DNA of 64,000 nucleotides from Oryzomicrobium terrae (GTDB taxonomy: Bacteria > Pseudomonadota > Gammaproteobacteria > Burkholderiales > Rhodocyclaceae), in contig NZ_CP022579.1 in assembly GCF_008274805.1 (NCBI RefSeq), forward strand, positions 372,001-436,000, given 5' to 3'. The translations under genes were made by a program, and so were the position numbers. Within the stretch, counting starts at the first letter, position 1. Each line of letters opens with the position of its first letter. The notes beneath the pieces were generated by a model. It was given only the letters and a program-made list of their open reading frames with translations. It did not search any database and was not told the origin of the DNA. Below, one piece after another: positions 27,148-34,733 of this stretch.

Positions 27148-27675
27148 TCAGGCCGTATCGCTGGCGACGCGGGCCAGTAGGTATTCCAGGGCCAGCGAGT
27201 AGCCCTCGGCCCCCAGGCCGCAGATCACGCCCACGGCCAGGTCGGAGAAATACGAGTGCTGCCGGAAAGGCTCCCGGGCATGCACGTTCGACAGATGCAC
27301 CTCGATGAAAGGGATCCCGACGCCGGCCAGGGCGTCGCGCAGGGCGACACTGGTATGGGTGTACGCCGCTGGATTGATGATGATGTATGCCACCCCTTCG
27401 GCCCGAGCCGCGTGGATGCGCTCGATCAGCGCGCCCTCGTGGTTGCTCTGGAACGACACCAGTTCCACGCCGGCAGCCTCGGCCCGGCGCGCTAGCGCCA
27501 GGTTAATGTCGGCCAGGGTGGTGGAACCGTAGATTTGCGGCTCCCGGGTGCCCAGCAGGTTAAGGTTGGGGCCGTGCAAGACCAACAGCCGCGGCGCCAG
27601 GGCTTCTGTCGAGGCCTTTGACGCGGATTCTTGGGCGTGGTTGGTTTTGCCGGAGGTGGATTTTCGGCGCTGCAT
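27148..27675 (-). CDS. aroQ: Type II 3-dehydroquinate dehydratase AroQ
   Basis: Encodes 175 residues: a type II dehydroquinase core with [17 protein letters not shown] (catalytic Tyr), [23 protein letters not shown] and [14 protein letters not shown] (catalytic His, Arg). It catalyses the third step of the shikimate pathway. The start at 27675 adds about 28 polar, Lys/Ser-rich residues not usual for the family. No internal ATG precedes the core, so either the extension is real or a non-ATG start is used. It lies 131 bases before accB. Confidence 0.93.
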   Translation of the reverse strand: MQRRKSTSGKTNHAQESASKASTEALAPRLLVLHGPNLNLLGTREPQIYGSTTLADINLALARRAEAAGVELVSFQSNHEGALIERIHAARAEGVAYIIINPAAYTHTSVALRDALAGVGIPFIEVHLSNVHAREPFRQHSYFSDLAVGVICGLGAEGYSLALEYLLARVASDTA

Positions 27676-28029
27676 GGCGGCAAGTTTGCCGGAAATCGCC
27701 GCAGTTTGTCCAGACGGGTATTACCTAGGGTGGTGTTCCACCCCCGCCTTCATGCCGTTGCGTTGGGTCAAAATCTGCGGGCAAAACAGGGCGCGATCAG
27801 GGGTTGGGGCTGTTATCCCTTGCGGGAACTGGGTTTCGAGCCGTAGGGGGCCTGGTCCCTCGGGCGTCATGGAAAGACGGCGGCATGGCGAGTGGCTGGT
27901 TGCCCCGCGGGATTAACTTTTTACTTACTCGCCTGTTCGGCGAAGATGGCTGTAATTCGCTTCAAAGTTTCTTGGCGAGCCCAGAGTGCCAGCGTCGCTG
28001 GGGCGCTCACCAAGGAACACGGTGCGCGC
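27676..28029. other. Intergenic region without a supported gene
   Basis: A 354-base gap upstream of aroQ and downstream of the nucleotidyltransferase-like gene, both on the minus strand. It should contain the aroQ-acc promoter. Several short open frames cross it, but none has a ribosome binding site with a recognisable protein. Part of it (about 27910-27970) is less GC-rich than the flanks. Confidence 0.5.
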
Positions 28030-28659
28030 TCAGATGCTGGCGGCGACCAGCATCTCCACCGTCTCGCGACGGGCCCGCTCCCGTACCCGGCCGTCCCGGG
28101 AGCGGAAGGTGATGCGCTCGTCGTCCGGCGGGTAGATCACCAGGTTCACCGGGGCGCCGTGCCAATCGAGTTGCAGTACGGCCTCGACCCGGTCGCTGCG
28201 CGGCGCGACGTGTTCGAAGGGAATGTCCCGGTTGAGCAGGTAGATTTCCACGTCCTTGGCCGAATCCGGGTAGAGCAGCAGGTCGATCTCGGCGTAGCGC
28301 CCGGCGGTGCCGTCGAGCACCGAACCGGTCAGGTAGGGGCTGAAGCGCTCGAATTCGCGCATCGCCTCCACCGCCACCTGGCGCATGCCCTGCAACCGGT
28401 CCCGCTGCTCGTCGCCCTGGTAAAGCGCCTGGTGGGTGCGCAAGGCGGTTTCCACTTCGGCGTTGGTGGGCAGTCCGTCGCCGTCGGACAGGTTGAGTTG
28501 GCGTGCCGCCTTGCGCTTGGCCAGCTCGTAGTCGAGGGAACCGTCCTCGGCGATCAGCCGGGCGGCCACCGAGGCGATGGTCTGGCGCTGTACCTCGGCC
28601 TGACGGGGGCTGACCGGGTGCTGGCGGCGGGAGGGGGTAGGTGTGTTGCGGCGGGGCAT
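28030..28659 (-). CDS. Nucleotidyltransferase-fold protein of unknown role
   Basis: Encodes 209 residues from the ATG at 28659, beginning MPRRNTPTPSRRQHP, a basic disordered start. The middle (about 30-115) is helical. The C-terminal half contains GSVLDGTAGRYAEIDLLLYP, which resembles the GS-x(8-10)-D-x-D strand-turn-strand of minimal nucleotidyltransferases, followed by beta-rich sequence. Only one of the two usual metal-binding acidic positions is obvious, so activity is uncertain. It is divergent from mpl with a 140-base gap. The pairing with mpl may simply be adjacency. Confidence 0.7.
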   Translation of the reverse strand: MPRRNTPTPSRRQHPVSPRQAEVQRQTIASVAARLIAEDGSLDYELAKRKAARQLNLSDGDGLPTNAEVETALRTHQALYQGDEQRDRLQGMRQVAVEAMREFERFSPYLTGSVLDGTAGRYAEIDLLLYPDSAKDVEIYLLNRDIPFEHVAPRSDRVEAVLQLDWHGAPVNLVIYPPDDERITFRSRDGRVRERARRETVEMLVAASI

Positions 28660-28799
28660 GGCGGTCGGATCGGGGTACGGTGGTGGCCTCGGGTAGAATT
28701 CTGTCCAGTCTCGAACCTCGTGGGCTGCGTCTCCTGGCGTTCTCGCCGGCGCAGCCGTCGGATCATTGTATCCCGCGCCCAACCCATTCTCGTTACAAC

Positions 28800-30155
28800 A
28801 TGCACATTCACATTCTCGGTGTCTGCGGCACCTTCATGGGCGGTATTGCCCAGCTCGCCCGGGCCGCCGGCCACCGGGTCACCGGCTGTGACCTGAACGT
28901 CTATCCGCCCATGAGCGACCAGCTCAGCGCCGCCGGGATCGAATTGATCAGCGGCTACGGCGAGGAGCAATTGGCCCTGGCGCCCGACCTGTTCGTGATC
29001 GGCAACGCCATTTCCCGGGGTAACCCGCTGCTGGAGGCCATTCTCGACCAGGGGCTGCCCTACGTCTCCGGCCCCCAGTGGTTTGCCGAGCACATCTTGC
29101 AAGGCCGCTGGGTGCTGGCGGTGGCCGGCACCCACGGCAAGACCACTACCTCGTCGATGCTGGCCTGGATTCTCGAAGACTGCGGCTACGCCCCGGGTTT
29201 CCTGATCGGTGGGGTGCCGCTCAACTTCGGCGTGTCGGCCCGGTTCGGCGAGTCGCCCTTCTTCGTGGTAGAGGCCGACGAGTACGACACGGCCTTCTGC
29301 GACAAGCGCTCCAAGTTCATCCACTACCGGCCCAAGACCGCCATCCTCAACAACCTGGAGTTCGATCACGCCGACATCTTCGCCGACCTGGCGGCGATCG
29401 AAACCCAGTTTCACCACCTGGTGCGGACCATGCCGCGCATCGGCCAGATCGTCACCAACCGGGGCGAAGCCAGCCTGGAACGGGTGCTGGCCCGGGGCTG
29501 CTGGTCCGAGCAGGTGGGCTTCAACGACCCCGCTGGATTTCATGCCAAGGGCGACGATGCCAGCGGTGCTTTCGCCCTCTACGAAGGCGAGCGCCTGGTG
29601 GGCGAAACCACCTGGGAGGTGACTGGCGACCACAACCGGGCCAACGCCGTGGCCGCCCTGCTTGCCGCCCGCCACGTCGGCGTGCGTCTGGAGGATGGTC
29701 TGGCCGCCCTGTCCCGCTTCAAGAACGTCAAGCGGCGCATGGAAGTGCGCGGTGTGGCCGGTGGCGTGACGGTGGTGGACGACTTCGCCCATCATCCGAC
29801 CGCCATCGCCACCACCGTGGCCGGCCTGCGCCGCAAGGTGGGGGCGGATACCCGCATCCTGGCGGTGCTTGAGCCCCGCTCCAACACCATGAAGCTGGGG
29901 GTGATGAAGGATGCCCTGCCCGGCTCCCTGGTCCAGGCCGACCGGGTGTTCTGCTACGGCGCCAACCTGGGTTGGGACGCCGCCAGCGCCCTGGCGCCCC
30001 TCGGCGACAAGGCTGTGGTGCGTGACGACTTGGCGGCCCTGGTGGCTGACGTGGTGGCGGTGGCCCGTCCCGGCGACCAGGTGCTGGTGATGAGCAACGG
30101 CGGTTTTGGCGGCATCCACGGCAAGCTGCTCGACGCCCTGGCGGCGCGGGGCTAG
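28800..30155 (+). CDS. mpl: UDP-N-acetylmuramate:tripeptide ligase Mpl (murein recycling)
   Basis: Encodes 451 residues, a Mur-ligase family member. GVCGTFMGGIAQLARAAGH is the Mpl-specific start, AGTHGKTTTSSML binds ATP, VEADEYDTAFCDKRSKF is in the central domain, and DDFAHHPTAI is in the C-terminal domain. It joins recovered L-Ala-gamma-D-Glu-meso-Dap to UDP-MurNAc for reuse in peptidoglycan synthesis in the cytoplasm. MurC was excluded because its motifs differ at the N-terminus and no mur cluster is present. The start gives the standard MHIHILG N-terminus. Confidence 0.95.
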   Translation: MHIHILGVCGTFMGGIAQLARAAGHRVTGCDLNVYPPMSDQLSAAGIELISGYGEEQLALAPDLFVIGNAISRGNPLLEAILDQGLPYVSGPQWFAEHILQGRWVLAVAGTHGKTTTSSMLAWILEDCGYAPGFLIGGVPLNFGVSARFGESPFFVVEADEYDTAFCDKRSKFIHYRPKTAILNNLEFDHADIFADLAAIETQFHHLVRTMPRIGQIVTNRGEASLERVLARGCWSEQVGFNDPAGFHAKGDDASGAFALYEGERLVGETTWEVTGDHNRANAVAALLAARHVGVRLEDGLAALSRFKNVKRRMEVRGVAGGVTVVDDFAHHPTAIATTVAGLRRKVGADTRILAVLEPRSNTMKLGVMKDALPGSLVQADRVFCYGANLGWDAASALAPLGDKAVVRDDLAALVADVVAVARPGDQVLVMSNGGFGGIHGKLLDALAARG

Positions 30156-30188
30156 TGGTCGTGGGGGCGGCTACAGCCGCCCAGCCGT

Positions 30189-30890
30189 TCAATAGCCGCG
30201 GTAGCTCGGTCCGCGCCGGTTGTCGTATTCCATCTGGCGCAGCAGGGCCTTGTCCCGTTCCAGGCGCATTTGCGCCTCGCGCAGCTGCTCCCGCTCCTGA
30301 TTGCGCCGCTGCTGCTCCTGGTAGCGGGCTTCCTGGGCCGCTTGGCTGGCCGCCCGTTCCTGGGCGCGCAGGGCGTAGTTGGCCTGGCTGCTGGCCGCTT
30401 CGAAATTACGCCGGGATTCGTATTCGGCCTGGGCCTGGCGCCGGGCCTCGGCGGCTTCCTGGGCGATCCGCGCCTTTTCCGTTTCGGCGGCGAGTTCGAT
30501 TTCCCGGCGCTCCCGGGCTTGCCGCTCGGCTTCCGCCAGAGCCCGGGCTTTCTCGTACTCGAGCTTGCTGTGGTAGTGCCAGCCCCCTCCGGCGGCACCG
30601 AGCACCAGTAGGCCGACCAGCCATATCCAGAGCCGAGAAGCTGGCGACGGTGCTGCGTCGGCCTGAGCTTCGGCCGCCAGGCGCTGGTCGTAGCGCTGGC
30701 GCAACTCGGGCTGAGCCAGAGTGCGAAAGGCGTCGTTGATGGCCTTGTACAGGTTGAGAGCGTCCGGGTTGTCCTGATTGCCGGGGTGCTGCGGGTGGTA
30801 TTTCTCGGCGAGGCGCTTGTGTGCTGCAGAAATTGCTTCCGGCGAGGCGCCGGGAGAGACCTCGAGGAGGTCGTAAAGGGTTTTTGCCAT
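30189..30890 (-). CDS. Membrane-anchored J-domain protein with HPQ in place of HPD
   Basis: Encodes 233 residues. A J domain occupies about 1-72 (LYDLLEVSPGASPEAISAAH at the start, RTLAQPELRQRYD at the end), then a membrane helix at about 87-105, then a long charged coiled coil (about 109-225) rich in Arg/Glu/Gln/Ala. The loop that normally reads HPD, essential for stimulating DnaK, reads HPQ (His32-Pro33-Gln34). The protein may bind without activating an Hsp70, or act independently of it. It converges on mpl across 33 bases. Confidence 0.85.
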   Translation of the reverse strand: MAKTLYDLLEVSPGASPEAISAAHKRLAEKYHPQHPGNQDNPDALNLYKAINDAFRTLAQPELRQRYDQRLAAEAQADAAPSPASRLWIWLVGLLVLGAAGGGWHYHSKLEYEKARALAEAERQARERREIELAAETEKARIAQEAAEARRQAQAEYESRRNFEAASSQANYALRAQERAASQAAQEARYQEQQRRNQEREQLREAQMRLERDKALLRQMEYDNRRGPSYRGY

Positions 30891-31089
30891 GATGGCCGAG
30901 GTGCTTGATTAGGTTGTTTTCGTGACGATGACATAAGCGTGGCGGCGAATCAAATTCACGCGGGTTCTCTTGCGGCAGTGCACGAAAAAAACCGTCGGCA
31001 GGGTTCTAAGCACATCAGCAAAAGGTATTTGGTTAGGCCCGGCGGGCTGTCCAGAATGAACTCACCTGTTCCTTCTTCGGAGACCCACC

Positions 31090-31731
31090 ATGGCTTCCCT
31101 GCGCCTGGGCGACACCGCCCCCGATTTTCAGCAAGATTCTTCCCTCGGCCCGATTCGCTTTCACGAGTGGCTGGGGGACAGCTGGGGCATCTTGTTCTCC
31201 CACCCGGCCGATTTCACCCCGGTGTGCACCACCGAGCTGGGCTTTACCGCCAAGCTGGCCGATGAATTCAAGAAGCGCAACGTCAAGGTCATTGCCCTGT
31301 CGGTGGACCCGGTGGAGTCCCACAAACGCTGGATCGAGGACATCAACGAGACCCAGAAGACGGTGGTCAACTTCCCCATCATCGCCGACGCCGACCGCAA
31401 GGTGTCCGAGCTCTACGACCTGATCCACCCCAATGCCAGCACCACCGCCACGGTGCGCTCCCTGTTCGTCATCGATCCGCAGAAGAAGGTGCGTCTGACC
31501 ATCACCTACCCGGCCAGCACCGGGCGCAACTTCAACGAAATCCTGCGGGTGGTGGATTCGCTCCAGCTCACCGAGTACCACAGCGTGGCCACCCCGGCGA
31601 ACTGGCAGGACGGCGACGACGTGGTGATCGTGCCCTCCCTGACCGATCCCGAGGTGCTCAAGGCCAAGTTCCCCAAAGGCTGGAATGCGATCAAGCCCTA
31701 CCTGCGCCTGACGCCCCAGCCCAACCGCTGA
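31090..31731 (+). CDS. 1-Cys peroxiredoxin (Prx6 type)
   Basis: Encodes 213 residues. LGDTAPDF at the N-terminus and the peroxidatic site SHPADFTPVCTTEL (Cys47) are present, and the C-terminal domain PATTGRN-like (PASTGRNFNEILRVVDSLQ) is that of the Prx6 subgroup. No resolving cysteine is seen, so regeneration must use an external thiol. It detoxifies hydrogen peroxide or organic hydroperoxides in the cytoplasm. Ribosome binding site GGAGACC precedes ATG; a terminator follows, so it is monocistronic. Confidence 0.95.
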   Translation: MASLRLGDTAPDFQQDSSLGPIRFHEWLGDSWGILFSHPADFTPVCTTELGFTAKLADEFKKRNVKVIALSVDPVESHKRWIEDINETQKTVVNFPIIADADRKVSELYDLIHPNASTTATVRSLFVIDPQKKVRLTITYPASTGRNFNEILRVVDSLQLTEYHSVATPANWQDGDDVVIVPSLTDPEVLKAKFPKGWNAIKPYLRLTPQPNR

Positions 31732-31760
31732 TCGCCGGACACTTTCGTCCCACGGAAAAA

Positions 31761-31782
31761 AGCCCGCTGCGTGCGGGTTTTT
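31761..31782 (+). terminator. Rho-independent terminator of the peroxiredoxin gene
   Basis: AGCCCGC-TGCGT-GCGGGTTTTT: a short GC stem with a 5-base loop, preceded by an A-tract and followed by five T, 30 bases after the stop. It could also serve the convergent ctaA gene. Confidence 0.8.
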
Positions 31783-31852
31783 GCCGTTATGAGGTGTTTT
31801 TGGCGCGATCGGCGGCAAACGTCGGTCAATCGTTGTCGGGATGCGGCGCCAT

Positions 31853-32926
31853 TCACCCGGCTGGATGCAACTGGCGCCAGCCACCGGGCCGGGGTGCCGG
31901 TGCGTCCCGATCCCGCCGGGGCGCCCGGGCCAGGCGGTGGCAGAGCGCCAGGGCGCCGGCCAGGAGCAGGGCAGCTCCCGTGTTGTGGGCCACCGCCAGC
32001 GGCAGGGGCAAGGTTGCCAGCACGTTGGCGACCCCCAGCCCGGCCTGGAGCAGCGTCAGCCCTGTCACGGTGGCGGCCGCGCCGCGATGGCCCTGGCGCA
32101 GCAAGGCCAGGGCCAGGGCTGCGGCGGCGGCCAGCACCGCCAGGGCGCCGGCCCGGTGGGCCAGGTGGATGGCGGTCAGGGCCGCGCCGGGCAGCAGCGC
32201 GCCGTCGGCGGTGGCGCCCAGGCTGCGGTCCAGGGTGAAGGCGTGGTGCCAGTCCGCCGCTGGCCAGGTCAGCCCGCCGGTGCAGGCAGGGAAATCGCCG
32301 CAGGCCAGGGCCGCGTAGTTGCTGCTCACCCAGCCCCCCAGGGCGATCTGGCCCAGCACCAGCAGCACGAACAGGGCGGCCCCCCGGCGCAGCCCCGGGC
32401 TGGCCGCCGGCAGCCGCTCCGGCGCCGGCGTCAGGTTCGGGCGCAGCTGCAGGTTGAGGGCCAGCAGCCCGCCCCAGGTGAGCATGCCGCCCAGCAGGTG
32501 GGCGGTGACCACCAGAGGCTTGAGCAGCAGGGTCACGGTCCACATGCCGAGCAGGGCCTGGAACAGCACCAGCCCGACCAGGGCCGTGGGCAGGGCGCGG
32601 CGCAGCGGCCCGCGCTCGGTCCACACCCCGCGCCAGGCGCCCACTGCCAGGGCGGCGATGAGCAGGCCCAGGGTGCCGGCGGCGTAGCGGTGGATCATCT
32701 CCTTCCATGCCTTGGCCGCTTCCACCGGCCGGTCGGGGAACAGCCGGGCCGCCTGGGCGTGCTCGTGGGGCGCGTCCGGTACCCCCACCAGGTGGCCATA
32801 GCAGCCGGGCCAGTCGGGGCAGCCCAGGCCGGCGTCGGACAGGCGCACGTAGGCCCCCAGGGCGACCACCCCCAGGGCGAGGAGGGCGGCGAGCAGGGCG
32901 AGGCGGCGGTAGCGGGCGAAGGTCAT
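31853..32926 (-). CDS. ctaA: Heme A synthase (COX15/CtaA family)
   Basis: Encodes 357 residues with about eight membrane helices. Heme-ligand histidines occur in EMIHRYAAG, TAHLLGG, IHLAHRAGA and AHNTGAA. Paired extracytoplasmic cysteines lie in CPDWPGCYG and CGDFPACTGG. It oxidises heme O to heme A for the A-type oxidase encoded nearby. The ATG at 32926 gives the usual YRRLALLAALLA start. An in-frame ATG at 33037, with AGGA before it, would add 37 Ala/Pro-rich residues. The gene lies beyond ctaB and is separated from it by a repeat unit. Confidence 0.9.
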   Translation of the reverse strand: MTFARYRRLALLAALLALGVVALGAYVRLSDAGLGCPDWPGCYGHLVGVPDAPHEHAQAARLFPDRPVEAAKAWKEMIHRYAAGTLGLLIAALAVGAWRGVWTERGPLRRALPTALVGLVLFQALLGMWTVTLLLKPLVVTAHLLGGMLTWGGLLALNLQLRPNLTPAPERLPAASPGLRRGAALFVLLVLGQIALGGWVSSNYAALACGDFPACTGGLTWPAADWHHAFTLDRSLGATADGALLPGAALTAIHLAHRAGALAVLAAAAALALALLRQGHRGAAATVTGLTLLQAGLGVANVLATLPLPLAVAHNTGAALLLAGALALCHRLARAPRRDRDAPAPRPGGWRQLHPAG

Positions 32927-33064
32927 GATGGGCTCGGGGGGGGAGGGCAAGAATGGGAACAGGGGAGCGGGCGCGGACGCCGTGGCGTTGGCCTGCACCC
33001 GGCGGGCCGTGGCGGACAATGTATTAATAAAATTCATGTGTTTTCCTGGCCTTAAATACAAGGT

Positions 33065-33101
33065 CCGCGCCAGTATTGGAGTTTGGCGATGTGCCCGTTG
33101 G
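33065..33101 (+). repeat. Dispersed 40-nt repeat, locus D (single unit)
   Basis: CCGCGCCAGTATTGGAGTTT followed by GGCGATG matches unit 5941-5977 at most positions. It occupies the ctaB-ctaA gap (32927-33138), which is otherwise AT-richer than its surroundings and has no gene. It is the same orientation as the other loci. Confidence 0.6.
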
Positions 33102-33138
33102 GATGCATAAACGAAATTGATATATCGGGGCCGCCGCC

Positions 33139-34101
33139 TCAGACCGCGCCCGGCAGACCCAGGAAGTGGTCGGCCAGCAGAGCGGCGAACAGGCCGAACA
33201 AATAGACGATCGAAGTGCGAAACACCTTGCGTGCCAGGGCGTCGGAATAGGCCCGCCACAGCTGCCAGGTGCGCGCCAGGAACAGGGCGTCGAGGGCCAG
33301 CACCGCCGCCAGGTAGAGGCCGCCGGCCATGCCGATGGCCACCGGCAGCAGGCTCACGCCGCACAGGGCGATCACGTACACCAGGCTCTGGGTGCAGGTG
33401 TGGGCCACCCCGTGGGTCACCGGCAGCATGGGCAGGCCGGCCCGGGCGTAGTCGTCGCGCCGGTAGCAGGCCAGGGGCCAGAAGTGGGGCGGGGTCCAGG
33501 TGAAGACGATGAGGAACAGGGCCAGGGCCTCGGCCCCCACCTGGCCCGTTATCGCCGCCCAGCCGAGCAGGGGCGGCATGGCCCCGGAGGCGCCGCCGAT
33601 GACGATGTTCATGGGGGTGGCCGGCTTAAGGATGACCGTGTAGATCACCGCGTAGCCGAGAAAGGTGGCCAGGGTCAGCCACATGGTCAGGTCGTTCACC
33701 CACAGGTGCAGCACGGTCAGCCCGGTGCCCCCCACCAGGGTGGCCAGGGTGAGGGTTTCGACGGCGCTGATCTCGCCGCGCACCAGGGGGCGGCCTCGGG
33801 TGCGGGCCATGCGCGCGTCGATGTGTCGCTCCACCAGACAGTTGATCGCCGCCGCAGCACCCGCCACCAGGGCGATGCCCAGGGAGGCGGCGACGAACCG
33901 GCCAAGACTCGGCAGGGTCGGTGTCGCCAGCACCATGCCGATCATGGCGGTGAACACGATCAGGCTGTTCACCCGCGGTTTGCACTCGCGCCAGAAGGCG
34001 GCGAGCTTGAGGGAGAGCGGCTGGGTGCGGGCCAGGGTGGCGACGGGCAAACCGGGGCGGGATGGCGCCGGGGCGCCGGGGGTAGGCGTGGCGGTGAGCA
34101 T
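33139..34101 (-). CDS. ctaB: Protoheme IX farnesyltransferase (heme O synthase) CtaB
   Basis: Encodes 320 residues, a UbiA-family prenyltransferase with about eight or nine helices. The aspartate-rich motifs are NCLVERHIDARMARTRGRPL and YRRDDYARAG, and TWTPPHFWPLA is diagnostic of heme O synthase. It adds farnesyl to protoheme on the way to heme A. The ATG at 34101 follows AGGAGGAGACC. Order on the minus strand is SURF1, Sco-like protein, ctaB, ctaA. Confidence 0.96.
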   Translation of the reverse strand: MLTATPTPGAPAPSRPGLPVATLARTQPLSLKLAAFWRECKPRVNSLIVFTAMIGMVLATPTLPSLGRFVAASLGIALVAGAAAAINCLVERHIDARMARTRGRPLVRGEISAVETLTLATLVGGTGLTVLHLWVNDLTMWLTLATFLGYAVIYTVILKPATPMNIVIGGASGAMPPLLGWAAITGQVGAEALALFLIVFTWTPPHFWPLACYRRDDYARAGLPMLPVTHGVAHTCTQSLVYVIALCGVSLLPVAIGMAGGLYLAAVLALDALFLARTWQLWRAYSDALARKVFRTSIVYLFGLFAALLADHFLGLPGAV

Positions 34102-34145
34102 GGGGGTCTCCTCCTTTTTTGTCGGGGCCTGGCCGGCAGATGGCC

Positions 34146-34733
34146 TCAGCCCACCCAGGAATACTTGAGCAATCGTTCCAGGTCCTGGCGTAGATCGTTC
34201 CACGGCACGTCGGCCGGGTAGGCGAGGATCAGTCGCCCGGCCGGATCGGCCAGGTAGAAACGGTAAGCGGGGAGCGGCGCACCGGCGGCCGTGCCCGCGG
34301 CGCCCGGGGGAAGGGCGGCGACCGGCAGATCCGCCTGCGGCGCGGCCACTTCGCGCAGGGATACCCGGTCGGCGTACTTGCCCAGGGTGGCGCGCAATTG
34401 GGTCAGGGCGCGCCGCGCCGCCAGGCAGTCGCTAGCGCAGGGGCCGCGGCCGACCAGCAGTACCTGCCAGCGTCCGCGGGCGTCGTCCGCAGCCAGGGCG
34501 GCAGGCAAGGGCTGGGGCGGCTGGAGCAAGGCGCCGTGGGGCTGGCCGGTGGGTTGCCAGCCGAGGAAGAACAATCCCCAGCCCAGGGCCAGGGGTAGCA
34601 GGAATACCCCGGCCACCAGCCACAGGGGGCGGCGCGAGGAACGGGCCGGAGCGGGCGTGGTGGGTATGGTGGGTGTGGTGTGAGGCCGGGGCCGGGCCGG
34701 TGCCGGACGCAGGGGGATCAGGGTGGCGGTCAT
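34146..34733 (-). CDS. Membrane-anchored Sco/thioredoxin-like protein of the oxidase assembly cluster
   Basis: Encodes 195 residues. A Pro/Thr/Ala-rich cytoplasmic start is followed by one membrane helix (about 37-57) and a periplasmic domain with a CxxxC pair, Cys99 and Cys103, in GRGPCASDCLAARRAL. The spacing equals the copper-binding CxxxC of Sco proteins, and the protein sits where betaproteobacterial cox clusters carry a small uncharacterised protein. A role in copper or thiol handling during oxidase assembly is likely but inferred. Its ATG overlaps the SURF1 stop (ATGA). Confidence 0.8.
   Translation of the reverse strand: MTATLIPLRPAPARPRPHTTPTIPTTPAPARSSRRPLWLVAGVFLLPLALGWGLFFLGWQPTGQPHGALLQPPQPLPAALAADDARGRWQVLLVGRGPCASDCLAARRALTQLRATLGKYADRVSLREVAAPQADLPVAALPPGAAGTAAGAPLPAYRFYLADPAGRLILAYPADVPWNDLRQDLERLLKYSWVG

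Noticed and set aside
27676-28029. Short open frames and a possible further repeat copy in the aroQ upstream gap
   Set aside because: No frame has start signals with a recognisable product, and the similarity to the 40-nt repeat is too weak to call.
28641-28799. Upstream extension of mpl by 53 codons
   Set aside because: The extension overlaps the divergent gene start and lacks Mpl-like sequence; MHIHILG is the family N-terminus.
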